32,632 nt of DNA from assembly GCA_004297775.1 (NCBI GenBank), contig SCUE01000026.1, positions 1 through 32,632 on the forward strand, given 5' to 3'. This DNA is from Chloroflexota bacterium. GTDB lineage: Bacteria > Chloroflexota > UBA6077 > FW602-bin22. The notes under the pieces were generated by a model. That model made no database searches. It saw only the letters and a program-made list of their open reading frames with translations, and had not been told where the DNA came from. A program made the translations under genes and the position numbers. Shown in pieces: positions 16,235 through 26,250 of the stretch (within the stretch, counting starts at the first letter, position 1; every line of letters starts with the position of its first letter).

Positions 16235-17325
16235 CGAGTCTCCGATCGCGCGCGCGCGACGTTGGTATTGTGCTCGGCTAGCGTCCGAGCGAAGAGATGC
16301 GTGCCGTCCGGTCGCGCCACGAAGTAGAGCAGATCGGTCGAGGGAGCATCAACGACCGCCGTGATACTCGCCAATCCAGGGTTGGCGATTGGCCCTGGCG
16401 GCAGACCTCGGACACGATAGGTGTTGTACGGTGAGTCGGTCGCCAGATCCGCCGCCGACAGGTCGCGCTTCCAGTACGCGCCGGTCGGCGCCGGGTCGGG
16501 CCCCGGCTGGACGGCGTACTGAACCGTGGGATCGGCCTGCAGCGGCATGTTCTGACGTAGGCGTGCCAGGAAGACGGCCGCGATAAGGGGCCGTTCGCTG
16601 GCCGCCTGTGCTTCGCGTTCGACGATCGACGCCAGGGTGACCAATTGATGAACAGTCAGGCCGCGACCGCGCGCGCGTCCCACGATCTCCGGCGTCACCC
16701 GGCGCTCGAACGTGTCGAGCAGGCGGTCGACCGCGTCGGTCGGCGATACGTCGCGGGTGAATTCGTAGGTGTCGGGGAACAGGTACCCTTCGAGCGTCGC
16801 GCCGGTCGGCAGATCGGACAGGAAGCTTCGCGAGACGCGTCGACTCGCCGCGGCGAGGAATGCCGTCCGAGTGCCTGGACGAGCCGACTCGAACACATCG
16901 GCGATCTGGGCGAGACGAAACCCTTCCGGAATCGTGATCTTCAGGCTCGGAGAGCGCCCGCGCTGAAGTAGTTGACGAATTTCGCTCGGGCGCATCGACG
17001 GCGCAATCTGATACTCACCGGCCTCGAACGATGCGTCGAGGCCTTCATTGCGAGCCTGCAGCCGAAAGGCGAGCGCGTCACGCACGAGGCCAGCCTTTCC
17101 CAGATTCTCGGCGATCGTCGTGGCATTTTCGCCCGGGGCGACGACGAATCGTCGCGGACGGCTATCGTCGCCGGCCGCGGAATCATCGTCGCCGACGAAG
17201 GCGCGAACGCTCGACAGGATCGGCACGGCTTGGCGCGACCGCGCGTTCCAAGCAGTCACAAACAGCGCCGTGCCACCGGCGAGCACGAAGATTACGGCGA
17301 TGAGCGCGATCGCGACCAGTTTCAT
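16231..17325 (-). CDS. mltG: Endolytic peptidoglycan transglycosylase MltG
   Basis: 364 aa with one N-terminal membrane helix (2-25) and the YceG/MltG domain outside. It cleaves nascent glycan strands and so sets their length. Key features: LKITIPEGFRLAQIADVF (128-145), LEGYLFPDTYEFT (178-190), ASIVEREAQ with the catalytic Glu at 236, LPLQADPTVQYA-like stretch (MPLQADPTVQYAV at 260-272), SPYNTYRVRGLPPGPIANPG, and DLLYFVARPDGTHLF near the end. The ATG overlaps the ruvX stop as ATGA and the stop overlaps the aroE start in the same way, so the three genes are translationally coupled. Confidence 0.95.
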   Translation of the reverse strand: MKLVAIALIAVIFVLAGGTALFVTAWNARSRQAVPILSSVRAFVGDDDSAAGDDSRPRRFVVAPGENATTIAENLGKAGLVRDALAFRLQARNEGLDASFEAGEYQIAPSMRPSEIRQLLQRGRSPSLKITIPEGFRLAQIADVFESARPGTRTAFLAAASRRVSRSFLSDLPTGATLEGYLFPDTYEFTRDVSPTDAVDRLLDTFERRVTPEIVGRARGRGLTVHQLVTLASIVEREAQAASERPLIAAVFLARLRQNMPLQADPTVQYAVQPGPDPAPTGAYWKRDLSAADLATDSPYNTYRVRGLPPGPIANPGLASITAVVDAPSTDLLYFVARPDGTHLFARTLAEHNTNVARARSETR

Positions 17326-17759
17326 TGCGCCGGACGCCGGCGCGCGTCGAGGAATGACTGGAGAACGATCGAGGCGGACATCGAGTCAACGAGTTCGCGG
17401 CGACGCTCACGCCGGACGTTGCCTTCGCGCAGATAGCGGTGGGCCTCGGCCGTGCTCAGGCGCTCATCCCAGAATACGATCTCGATATCGCATCGTGACC
17501 GCAATTCGTCGCCGAACCGCCGGGCCCGGATAGCCTGCGGCCCTTCCTCCCCGGACATCGAGACCGGCAACCCGACGAGGATCATCGCGACGCCTTCGGC
17601 GCACGCCAGGGCTGCCACCGCGTCGGCATTCGCGCGCCGGCCTCCGGCGGTGAGCGGGTTCCGCGCGGCGGCGACGATGCGATTCGGATCGCTGATCGCG
17701 ATGCCGATCCGTTTCTCGCCGAGATCAAGGCACAGAATCGACCCCGGTGATTCGGTCAT
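17322..17759 (-). CDS. ruvX: RuvX/YqgF-family nuclease (pre-16S rRNA processing)
   Basis: 145 aa from the ATG at 17759, whose ATGA overlaps the stop of the preceding gene; an upstream in-frame start would intrude deeply into that gene. RNase H-like fold: CLDLGEKRIGIAISD (first catalytic Asp at about 11), WDERLSTAEA (Glu), and the distal VDSMSASIVLQSFLD (third acidic residue). The family processes the 5' end of 16S rRNA in E. coli and resembles Holliday-junction resolvases. Normal length for the family. Coupled to mltG downstream. Confidence 0.95.
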   Translation of the reverse strand: MTESPGSILCLDLGEKRIGIAISDPNRIVAAARNPLTAGGRRANADAVAALACAEGVAMILVGLPVSMSGEEGPQAIRARRFGDELRSRCDIEIVFWDERLSTAEAHRYLREGNVRRERRRELVDSMSASIVLQSFLDARRRPAQ

Positions 17760-18913
17760 CGCGGTGGCGCATTCAGATCGAGCGCAACATCGACGCGCCA
17801 CGCCCAAGGAATCCAGGATGGCTCCAGCCGCACGATCGGGTCGGCGGGCAGGTTCAGCCGCGCCCGCAGATCGCGGCGCGTGGTCTCAGGGAGCCGGCCG
17901 CGGGCATTGTCTCTGACGGCATTCACGTCGAACTCCGCCACCGCCGGCGTCGCCATCGGGACGCTCAACCTCATCGTCCCGGCGGGAGATCCGACGACGC
18001 GCGGCTCGCCAACCGCGATCTGACCTCGCGGAATGAAGAACCCCGCCGGCGCAACCGGTCGCCACGCCGCGCGCGCGGCCGCGCCGACCTCGGAACGCGC
18101 GTAGAAGCCCGCCGACACGCGTCCCTGTACTCGACACGTCAACGCCGACGCAGTCGCGCCCGTTTGCGCATCACACTCATCCCGCAACAGGACTGTCCCG
18201 ATCGTTTGCTCGACGAGGACATCGTCCGGGTTCGCCTCCGCGCGAAGCGCCCGGATGCCCTCAGTACGAAGGCGATCGATCGCGATCTCCCGCGCGCGCG
18301 CACGGTCCTCGTCCAGGACGCGTGGATTCGTGCCGACACCGCCGCCGGTGATCGGCGCTTCATTTAGGGCTGTGATGGTGGTGGACAGTGGCCCGAGGAC
18401 GCGATTCACTTCGAGGCGCCCGGCATTCCCAGCGTCGCCCGGAAACCGCGCCCGAATCGGCGCGCGGACAATCGCGTCCACCGCTCCCGCGATGCTGGCT
18501 TGAGCGGTTGTGACGTACCGGGCGCCACTGGCCGTCATCACCTCCGTGCCGATCGGTATCGTGGCGCTCGCGCCCGACCGATTGACGAACGTCACGATAC
18601 CGGTGGCGTACGCAGACGGATCTGCCTGGCGTCCCTGGACCGGCACCTGCTCCTGCGCCTCAATAACGACGACTCCCTCGCGCCCGCGAACGGCGCCGGC
18701 TCTCGGAGCCGAGCCAGCGGTACCGATGTCGACCGTTATCTCGATCTGATCGCTGAGGTCGGTCACGCGCGGATAGATGACGATCGCGATGCGGGGAACC
18801 AGCAGTGCAATCACCGCGACAACCAGCACCGCGGCGCCAAGAACCATCCAGCGCGTTCGGTGACTGGCCCGTGCCATCAGGACGGTCCGACCGTATGACC
18901 GCCCGAGATGCAT
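17756..18913 (-). CDS. Membrane protein with a baseplate-J-like extracytoplasmic region
   Basis: 385 aa from the ATG at 18913 (16 bases after the alaS stop). An in-frame start further upstream lies inside alaS, and another ATG at 18877 is also possible. One membrane helix at about 23-45 (WMVLGAAVLVVAVIALLVP) is followed by a long extracytoplasmic part. The segment PSAYATGIVTFVNRSGASATIPIGTEVMTASGARYVT resembles the baseplate J/gp47-like domain often found in Chloroflexota and Actinobacteria proteins beside ruvX and mltG. No enzymatic motif is seen. A structural or envelope role is inference from its place between alaS and the cell-wall gene mltG. Confidence 0.7.
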   Translation of the reverse strand: MHLGRSYGRTVLMARASHRTRWMVLGAAVLVVAVIALLVPRIAIVIYPRVTDLSDQIEITVDIGTAGSAPRAGAVRGREGVVVIEAQEQVPVQGRQADPSAYATGIVTFVNRSGASATIPIGTEVMTASGARYVTTAQASIAGAVDAIVRAPIRARFPGDAGNAGRLEVNRVLGPLSTTITALNEAPITGGGVGTNPRVLDEDRARAREIAIDRLRTEGIRALRAEANPDDVLVEQTIGTVLLRDECDAQTGATASALTCRVQGRVSAGFYARSEVGAAARAAWRPVAPAGFFIPRGQIAVGEPRVVGSPAGTMRLSVPMATPAVAEFDVNAVRDNARGRLPETTRRDLRARLNLPADPIVRLEPSWIPWAWRVDVALDLNAPPR

Positions 18914-18929
18914 CGTCGACCGCCGGGCG

Positions 18930-21596
18930 TCAGCGCCCGACGTACTGACGGACGATGTCGCCGAGGCTCGCGAGTGCGCCGTCGAGTTCACTCACTCGCG
19001 GGCCGCCGGCCTGGCCGTTGTCCGGTCGGCCACCTCCGCGCCCGCCGACGAGTTCACCTAGACGGGCCGCGACCGTCCCAGCGTTGACCGGTCCACCTTG
19101 CGTCGCCATCACGACGATGGTGGCCTTGCCGTCCGACCCACTTCCGAGCGCAACGATGCTTGGACCGAGGCGAGACCGCAGGATATCGCCCAGGTGGCGA
19201 AGACCGGCCACGTCGGCATCGTCGATACGTGCGCCGAGGATCCGGACGCCATCGACGACCACCGCGCGGGCGATCAGATCGTCGGCCGCGGCCGCTCCGC
19301 GCTCGCGCCGTAGGCGTTCGATCTCGCGTCGTTGTGCATCAGATTCCGACAGCAACGCTTCGATCCGGCCGGACACGTCGTTCGACCGGAGCAGACCGGC
19401 GATCCGATCGAGTTCGGCCAGACGCGCGCGCGCGTACTCCTCGGCGGCGCGACCAGCGAGCATCTCGATTCGGCGCACGCCGGCCGCGACCGATGTTTCG
19501 GAGACGACGATCGCGATGCCAATCTCTCCGGTGCTACCGACGTGGCAGCCGCCGCACAGCTCGCGGCTGTGATCGCCAAACGAAACCATCCGCACGATGT
19601 CGCCGTACTTCTCGCCGAAGAGCGCCATCGCGCCTCGCTTCACGGCATCGTCATACGTCGTCTCGTCGGTGACCCGATGAATGTCGTGCCGTATTGCCGA
19701 GTTGACGTGCCGCTCGATCGCGACGAGTTCATCGTGCGGAATCGGCGCGATGTGCGAGAAGTCGAAACGAAGCCGATCCGGCGCGACCAACGACCCAGCC
19801 TGGTGGACGTGCGCGCCCAGGATATCGCGAAGCGCCCGATGGAGAAGGTGCGTCGCCGAATGGTGCGCCATCGTGTCGCGACGACGTTCGGCATCGACCG
19901 TCAAGACGGCTTCCGCGCCAATCTCGATGACGCCGGAATCGATCCGCGCGTGATGCACGATCAATTCCGGAACCAGTCGCCGCGTGTCGGTGACGGTCGC
20001 GAGGCCGGTCGCGGACTCGATGGTGCCGGTATCGCCCACCTGACCGCCGGATTCCGCGTAGAACGGCGTCGCGAGGCTGACGATGTCGACTTGACTACCC
20101 GCTTCAGCCCGCTCGACCGCGCCCTCTGGGCCGACGATGCCGACGACCAACGAGCGCGACCGTAGCTCTTCGTAACCAACGAAGGTCGTCTCGGGCGCGC
20201 CGAGGCCGCGAAGCGCGTCGATGGTCCCCGACTCGGCTCCCGCCCGACCGGCGGCCCGTGCCATCGCCCGCTGTCGGGCCATCGAGGTGTCGTAGCCTGT
20301 CCGATCGACAGCGAAACCAGCTTCGTCCGCAATCTCCTCGGTCAATTCAAATGGAAAACCGTAGGTGTCGTACAGCCGGAATGCCTCGTCGCCCGAGAGA
20401 GAGGATGCCCCGCTCGCCCGAGCGCGACCGATCGCGTCCTCGAGCAGTGCCAGGCCGTTCGTGAGCGTGCGGTCGAACTTCTCCTCTTCGATCGCGACGA
20501 CACGCGCGACGAATTCCTGACGATCGCGCAACTCGTTGTACGCGTCGCCCAACTGCTCGATGACGGCGCCCGACACGCGCGTGAGGAACGGCTCGGTGAA
20601 CCCCAGTTTTCTCCCGAAACGGGCCGCGCGACGAAGGATCCGACGAAGGACATAGCCGCGCCCTTCATTCGACGGCAACACGCCGTCGCAGATCAGGAAC
20701 GCGATCGAGCGGGTGTGATCGGCGATGACGCGATGCGGAAACCCGGCTTCGCCGCTGTCGTACGGGGTGCCGGATATCTCGGCGACGAAGTCGACGATGC
20801 CGCGAAGGAGATCCGTGTCGTATCCGCTCGCGACATCCTGAAGCACCATCGCGAGCCGTTCCAGGCCCATTCCCGTGTCGATGCTCGGGCGCGGAAGCGG
20901 CGTCAGCGCCCCGGATGCGTCGCGGTCGAACTGCATGAAGACGAGGTTCCAGATCTCAAGCCATCGATCGCAATCGCAGACGCCGACGGCACAATTCGGC
21001 GCGCCGCAGCGGTAACGCTCTCCGCGGTCGATCACGATCTCGCTGCACGGACCGCAGGGGCCGGTGTCGCCCATCGACCAGAAATTGTCCTTCGCCCCGA
21101 GCCGAATGATGCGCTCGCGGGGAATCGTCGTGAGCTCCAACCAGAGCCGCTCGGCTTCGTCGTCTTCGGTGTAGATGGTCGCGTACAGCTTGTCCTTCGG
21201 AAGGCCGTAGCCCTCAGTCAACAATTCCCACGCGTACGAGATCGCCTCGCGCTTGAAGTAATCGCCGAACGAGAAATTGCCAAGCATTTCGAAAAACGTC
21301 TGATGGCGCGCCGTGCGCCCGACGTTGTCGAGGTCGTTGTGCTTTCCGCCCGCGCGGACGACCTTCTGAGCCGTTACCGCTCGGCGGTACGGTCGTGTCT
21401 CGACGCCGCGAAAGACATCCTTGAATTGGACCATTCCCGCGTTCGTAAAGAGAAGCGTGGGATCCCCACGCGGAACGAGGGAAGAGCTTGGAACGATCTG
21501 ATGGCCGCGCAGCGCGAAAAAATCCAGAAACTTCTGGCGAATCTCGCTTCCACGCATATGGCGCACCGCCATTTCAGGCGCAACGGTCGTCGGCAT
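18930..21596 (-). CDS. alaS: Alanyl-tRNA synthetase
   Basis: 888 aa from the ATG at 21596, chosen because AAGGA stands six bases upstream; an in-frame GTG at 21614 lacks this. Charges tRNA-Ala. Order of parts: class II catalytic core (SEIRQKFLDFFALRGHQIV, LFTNAGMVQFKDVF, the RTARHQTFFEMLGNFSFGDYFK type stretch, GDTGPCGPCSEI), tRNA-recognition helices, the editing domain (HSATHLLHRALRDILG zinc HxxxH, RELCGGCHV), a coiled coil, and the C-Ala DHHA1 domain ending with GGGRGGRPDNGQAGG. Complete. Follows larC by 30 bases and heads the cluster with ruvX, mltG and aroE. Confidence 0.98.
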   Translation of the reverse strand: MPTTVAPEMAVRHMRGSEIRQKFLDFFALRGHQIVPSSSLVPRGDPTLLFTNAGMVQFKDVFRGVETRPYRRAVTAQKVVRAGGKHNDLDNVGRTARHQTFFEMLGNFSFGDYFKREAISYAWELLTEGYGLPKDKLYATIYTEDDEAERLWLELTTIPRERIIRLGAKDNFWSMGDTGPCGPCSEIVIDRGERYRCGAPNCAVGVCDCDRWLEIWNLVFMQFDRDASGALTPLPRPSIDTGMGLERLAMVLQDVASGYDTDLLRGIVDFVAEISGTPYDSGEAGFPHRVIADHTRSIAFLICDGVLPSNEGRGYVLRRILRRAARFGRKLGFTEPFLTRVSGAVIEQLGDAYNELRDRQEFVARVVAIEEEKFDRTLTNGLALLEDAIGRARASGASSLSGDEAFRLYDTYGFPFELTEEIADEAGFAVDRTGYDTSMARQRAMARAAGRAGAESGTIDALRGLGAPETTFVGYEELRSRSLVVGIVGPEGAVERAEAGSQVDIVSLATPFYAESGGQVGDTGTIESATGLATVTDTRRLVPELIVHHARIDSGVIEIGAEAVLTVDAERRRDTMAHHSATHLLHRALRDILGAHVHQAGSLVAPDRLRFDFSHIAPIPHDELVAIERHVNSAIRHDIHRVTDETTYDDAVKRGAMALFGEKYGDIVRMVSFGDHSRELCGGCHVGSTGEIGIAIVVSETSVAAGVRRIEMLAGRAAEEYARARLAELDRIAGLLRSNDVSGRIEALLSESDAQRREIERLRRERGAAAADDLIARAVVVDGVRILGARIDDADVAGLRHLGDILRSRLGPSIVALGSGSDGKATIVVMATQGGPVNAGTVAARLGELVGGRGGGRPDNGQAGGPRVSELDGALASLGDIVRQYVGR

Positions 21597-21626
21597 GTCA
21601 GTCCTTGCTCCCACTCATGTGTCGGG

Positions 21627-22814
21627 CTACTCTCCTTCCGGACGAATGCCGCCGATAAGCAGTCCGGCCGCGCGTGCCGCGCCGTAGACGTCCGCGACGC
21701 TGACGTCCGCCGCCACGGCGATGCGGACACAGTCATCGTGCTCTGGCGCCGCGCTGACCGCGCCGTTGAACGATTTTACCTTGACGCGAACGGCCCCCCA
21801 CGGCGTTTGGACTGTTTCCTGCCATCGGTCGGCGGTGTAGCGCGTCAAGCGCTGAACCCGAACGCCCAGAGTCGACGTTCGGGCGATGATTGCCCGAGCC
21901 AGTGTCGGTTCATCGTCCGGACGACAGATGACCGACAGCTTCGTGGCGGGACGATTCTTCTTCATCTGTATCGGGCTGAAGAACACATCGAGCGCGCCGA
22001 GACGCAGGAGTTCGTCCATCGCCGCGCCAATCGCCTCACCGGTCGCATCGTCGAGATTGGTTTCGAGAAGCGACACGTGATCGCGCGGACCAGTCACACC
22101 GGTGGGCTGACCCAGCCAGAGGCGAAGTGCATTTGCCCACGGGAACTCTTTGCGGCCGAAGCCATAGCCGATGCTCTCGACCCGCATGGCCGGCTGTGAG
22201 AACGTCGCCAGTGTCGTCACGATCGCCGCGCCGGTCGGCGTCACGAGTTCACCTTCGACGGTCGTCGGCGTTAGCGGCGCGCCGGCAACTCGCGCTAGTT
22301 CGAGCGTCGCCGGCGCTGGCACGGGAAGGACGCCGTGCGAGCCCCGAACCTTGCCGCTGCCCGATGGAAGCGGCGAGCAGAACACAGCCTCGACGCCGAG
22401 CCGGTCCAAGCCGAAGGCGGAGCCCACGATGTCGACGATCGCATCGACCGCCCCGACTTCGTGGAAATGCACGCGATCGATTGGCTCGCCGTGGACGGTC
22501 GCCTCTGCGACAGCCAGACGGCGAAAGATCGCCGCTGCCTTCTCGCGAACGGACGACGAAAGCGACGAGCGATCCAGGATTTCGACGATATCCGCGAGAT
22601 GGCGGGTCGGCTGATCCTCGGTCACGCGCACCGAGATAGCGGTGCCGCGAATGCCCTTGCTGATGATCGGCGTGGATTCGATCTCGTAGCCGCCGACGGG
22701 CAGCGCCGCGACCGCGTCGCGCAACTCGTCGAACGACAGTCCAGCGTCGACCAGCGCGCCCAGGGTCATGTCGCCGCTGATTCCCGAATAGCAGTCGAAG
22801 TACGCGATGGCCAT
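21627..22814 (-). CDS. larC: LarC nickel insertion protein (NPN cofactor synthesis)
   Basis: 395 aa, full length, DUF111/LarC family. LarC inserts nickel into pyridinium-3,5-bisthiocarboxylate mononucleotide to make the nickel-pincer cofactor of lactate racemase and related enzymes, using CTP. Seen: AYFDCYSGISGDMTLGALVDAG at the N-terminus, VHFHEVGAVDAIVDIVG around 117-133, and the C-terminal domain with ETNLDDATGE, FFSPIQMKKNRPATKLSVICRP and GVRVQRLTRY. larA, larB and larE are not in this window, so the client enzyme is not known here. ATG start; a palindrome lies 26 bases upstream. The stop is 30 bases from alaS, so co-transcription is likely. Confidence 0.93.
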   Translation of the reverse strand: MAIAYFDCYSGISGDMTLGALVDAGLSFDELRDAVAALPVGGYEIESTPIISKGIRGTAISVRVTEDQPTRHLADIVEILDRSSLSSSVREKAAAIFRRLAVAEATVHGEPIDRVHFHEVGAVDAIVDIVGSAFGLDRLGVEAVFCSPLPSGSGKVRGSHGVLPVPAPATLELARVAGAPLTPTTVEGELVTPTGAAIVTTLATFSQPAMRVESIGYGFGRKEFPWANALRLWLGQPTGVTGPRDHVSLLETNLDDATGEAIGAAMDELLRLGALDVFFSPIQMKKNRPATKLSVICRPDDEPTLARAIIARTSTLGVRVQRLTRYTADRWQETVQTPWGAVRVKVKSFNGAVSAAPEHDDCVRIAVAADVSVADVYGAARAAGLLIGGIRPEGE

Positions 22815-22839
22815 CGTCGCTCTAGCTTAGCGATTGGGC

Positions 22840-22854
22840 ACTCCTCGGAGGAGT
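22840..22854. promoter_or_regulatory. 15-bp palindrome in the larC / mtnA divergent region
   Basis: ACTCCTC-G-GAGGAGT is a perfect inverted repeat with a single central base, 26 bases upstream of the larC ATG. It could be an operator for larC or the alaS operon. A second inverted repeat, CCGCGCG-AAG-CGCGCGG, lies at 22881-22897. Confidence 0.4.
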
Positions 22855-22930
22855 CGGCAAGCTGGACGCATGCGATGCCACCGCGCGAAGCGCGCGGGGC
22901 GTCGAAATCGGGCGTCGCGCAACAGGTTGA

Positions 22931-22936
22931 TATAAT
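22931..22936 (+). promoter_or_regulatory. Consensus -10 box of mtnA
   Basis: TATAAT matches the sigma-70 consensus. No good -35 is present at 17 bases. Transcription would begin around 22943-22945, where the frame of MtnA has a CTG codon. Confidence 0.5.
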
Positions 22937-22977
22937 CGGTCGCTCTGAACACGGTCGAGTGGCGCGACGATGCGCTC

Positions 22978-24006
<1,029 letters not shown>

Positions 24007-24041
24007 GAATCGCCTGACCAGCTCCAGAGGGAACAGCTCGC

Positions 24042-24965
24042 GTGCTCAATCTCGTCGTAGTCGGTTCAGTCGCACTTGACTCACTCGAGACGCCGTTCGG
24101 CCGTGCCGACGACGTCCTGGGTGGTTCGGCGGTCCATTTCTCACTCGCGGCGCGACCCTTTGCGCCAGTTGGTATTGTTGGCGTGGTTGGCGACGATTTC
24201 CCACGCGACCACGTCGAACTGCTCCGGGCGCGTGACATCGACGTCAGTGGCTTGTCGACCGAGTCGGGTCGAACATTCCGCTGGTCGGGGCGATATGAGT
24301 TCGACCTGAATACCGCGCATACGATCGACACCCAATTGAACGTTTTCGCGGACTTTCGGCCAAACCTGCCCGACTCGTATCGTCACGCACGGTATCTGTT
24401 CCTCGGAAACATCCACCCCGCGCTGCAACTGGAAGTGCTCGATCAGGTCGAGCGTCCGACATTCACGGCTCTGGACAGCATGAACTTCTGGATCAGCCGG
24501 CGCCGCGATGACCTGACAGCGGTCATGCGCCGGGTCGACGCGGTCCTCATCAACGAGGGCGAGGCTCGCCAGTACGCGAACACGCACAGCCTCCCGAAGG
24601 CCGCGCGCGCGATCCTGGAACTGGGACCGCGCGTGGTCATCGTCAAGAAGGGCGAGTACGGCAGCGTGCTGTTCACGCAAGATGGCTACTTCGTGACACC
24701 GGCCTATCCCCTGGAGGACGTTCGGGATCCGACCGGCGCCGGTGACAGCTTCGCCGGGGCGTTCATGGGATATCTGGCGCGGCACGATCGCGTCGACGAG
24801 GCGACGCTGCGGCGAGCGGTCGTATTCGGTGGAGTAGTCGCTTCGTACACTTGCGAAGAGTTCGGTTCACGACGGCTCGTCAGTCTCACGCGAGACGAAA
24901 TCGGCGAAAGATTCCGCGCATTCCGGCGGTTCACGCATTTCGAGGACGATCGGGAGGGGTATTGA
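24042..24965 (+). CDS. PfkB-family sugar/nucleoside kinase, probably adenosine kinase-like
   Basis: 307 aa, ribokinase fold. N-terminal [16 protein letters not shown] and [12 protein letters not shown] (GG at 27-28), then NEGEARQ, and the phosphoryl-transfer signature [13 protein letters not shown] (229-241) with catalytic Asp235. The substrate is not fixed by these motifs. Context favours adenosine: its stop codon overlaps by one base the start of sahH, whose reaction releases adenosine that must be removed to pull hydrolysis forward. A methylthioribose or other sugar substrate, given mtnA upstream, is an alternative. The GTG start has a GAGGGAA SD. Confidence 0.82.
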   Translation: MLNLVVVGSVALDSLETPFGRADDVLGGSAVHFSLAARPFAPVGIVGVVGDDFPRDHVELLRARDIDVSGLSTESGRTFRWSGRYEFDLNTAHTIDTQLNVFADFRPNLPDSYRHARYLFLGNIHPALQLEVLDQVERPTFTALDSMNFWISRRRDDLTAVMRRVDAVLINEGEARQYANTHSLPKAARAILELGPRVVIVKKGEYGSVLFTQDGYFVTPAYPLEDVRDPTGAGDSFAGAFMGYLARHDRVDEATLRRAVVFGGVVASYTCEEFGSRRLVSLTRDEIGERFRAFRRFTHFEDDREGY

Positions 24966-26242
24966 TGGCAACAACGGCGATCGCGCGACACGATGTCAGA
25001 GACCTTGGTTTGGCCGGTCGCGGCCGACTGCGAATCGAGTGGGCCGAGTCGGAAATGCCGGTGCTCCGGCAAATCCGAGAGCGATTCGCGACCGAAAAGC
25101 CGCTCAAGGGCGTCCGGATCGCGGCTTGCCTCCACGTGACAACCGAGACGGCCAATCTCATGATCACGCTGGCGGCCGGCGGAGCCGAGGTATGGGTCTG
25201 CGCGTCGAACCCGCTATCGACCCAGGATGACGTCGCGGCCGCGCTCGTGGCGCAGCACGCGATGGGCGTGTATTCGATCAAGGGTGAGGACGAGGGCACC
25301 TACTACCGGCACATCCGCGCCGTCCTTGACGCCAGACCGACGTTCACGATGGACGACGGCGCCGATCTCGTGTCGGTCCTTCATAAAGGCGAGGCCGGTG
25401 ACATCAGCCGTGTCATCGGCGGCACCGAGGAAACAACCACCGGTGTCGTACGCCTTCGCAGCATGGAGAAGCACAAGGTCCTGAAGTACCCGATCGTCGC
25501 CGTAAATGAAGCGATGACGAAGCACTTCTTCGACAACCGGTATGGCACCGGTCAGAGCGCGCTCGACGGAGTGATTCGCGCGACCAATGTTCTCATCGCG
25601 GGTCGAACAGTGGTCGTCGGCGGTTACGGCTGGTGCGGGCGAGGGGTCGCGGCACGCGCACGCGGCCACGGCGCGCAGGTGATCATCACCGAGATTGACC
25701 CAATGCGGGCTCTCGAGGCCGTGATGGACGGTTTCCGCGTGATGCCGATGGCGAAGGCGGCCCGCGAGGGCGACATATTCATCTCTGTCACAGGCGGGTA
25801 CAACGTGATCGATCGGCGGCACATCGAGAAGATGAAGGACGGCGCGATCCTCAGCAACGCCGGTCATTTCAACGACGAAATCAACATTCCGGCATTGGTC
25901 GAACTTTCAGGGGGCAAGCGCCGAAAGGTGCGCGACTTCGTCGAGGAGTTCACGCTTGTCGATGGGCGGCGCATCAATCTCCTGGCAGACGGACGTTTGG
26001 TGAATCTCGCCGCGGCCGAAGGGCATCCCGCATCGGTGATGGACATGAGCTTCGCCAATCAGGCGCTCGCCGCCGAGTGGGTACTCAAGAACGCGGCGAA
26101 GCTGAAGCCGAAGGTGTACAACGTGCCGGAGGACATGGATCGCGAGATCGCGCGTCTGAAGTTGAAGGCGATGGGTGTCGAAGTCGATCGCCTTTCGCGG
26201 GAGCAGCGCGTCTACGCGTCGTCCTGGCAGTCCGGGACCTAG
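24965..26242 (+). CDS. ahcY: Adenosylhomocysteinase
   Basis: 425 aa, the short archaeal/Thermotoga-type form lacking the internal insertion of the eukaryote-like enzyme and ending in SSWQSGT instead of a KxxxYRY tail. Hydrolyses S-adenosylhomocysteine to homocysteine and adenosine using bound NAD. Seen: [11 protein letters not shown] (55-65), [32 protein letters not shown] (152-164), [18 protein letters not shown] (181-198), the NAD site GGYGWCGRG (219-227), and NAGHFNDEI. The ATG shares its A with the last base of the kinase stop (TGATG), with GGGAGGGG upstream, so the two are translationally coupled. Confidence 0.97.
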   Translation: MATTAIARHDVRDLGLAGRGRLRIEWAESEMPVLRQIRERFATEKPLKGVRIAACLHVTTETANLMITLAAGGAEVWVCASNPLSTQDDVAAALVAQHAMGVYSIKGEDEGTYYRHIRAVLDARPTFTMDDGADLVSVLHKGEAGDISRVIGGTEETTTGVVRLRSMEKHKVLKYPIVAVNEAMTKHFFDNRYGTGQSALDGVIRATNVLIAGRTVVVGGYGWCGRGVAARARGHGAQVIITEIDPMRALEAVMDGFRVMPMAKAAREGDIFISVTGGYNVIDRRHIEKMKDGAILSNAGHFNDEINIPALVELSGGKRRKVRDFVEEFTLVDGRRINLLADGRLVNLAAAEGHPASVMDMSFANQALAAEWVLKNAAKLKPKVYNVPEDMDREIARLKLKAMGVEVDRLSREQRVYASSWQSGT

Positions 26243-26250
26243 GATCTCCG

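Noticed and set aside
18925..18938. GGGCG-TCAG-CGCCC hairpin over the alaS stop codon
   Set aside because: No T-run and it lies inside a tightly spaced operon, so it is unlikely to be a terminator.
20715..22199. A 494-codon plus-strand frame antisense to alaS and larC
   Set aside because: Antisense shadow arising from high third-position GC; both minus-strand genes are full length and conserved.
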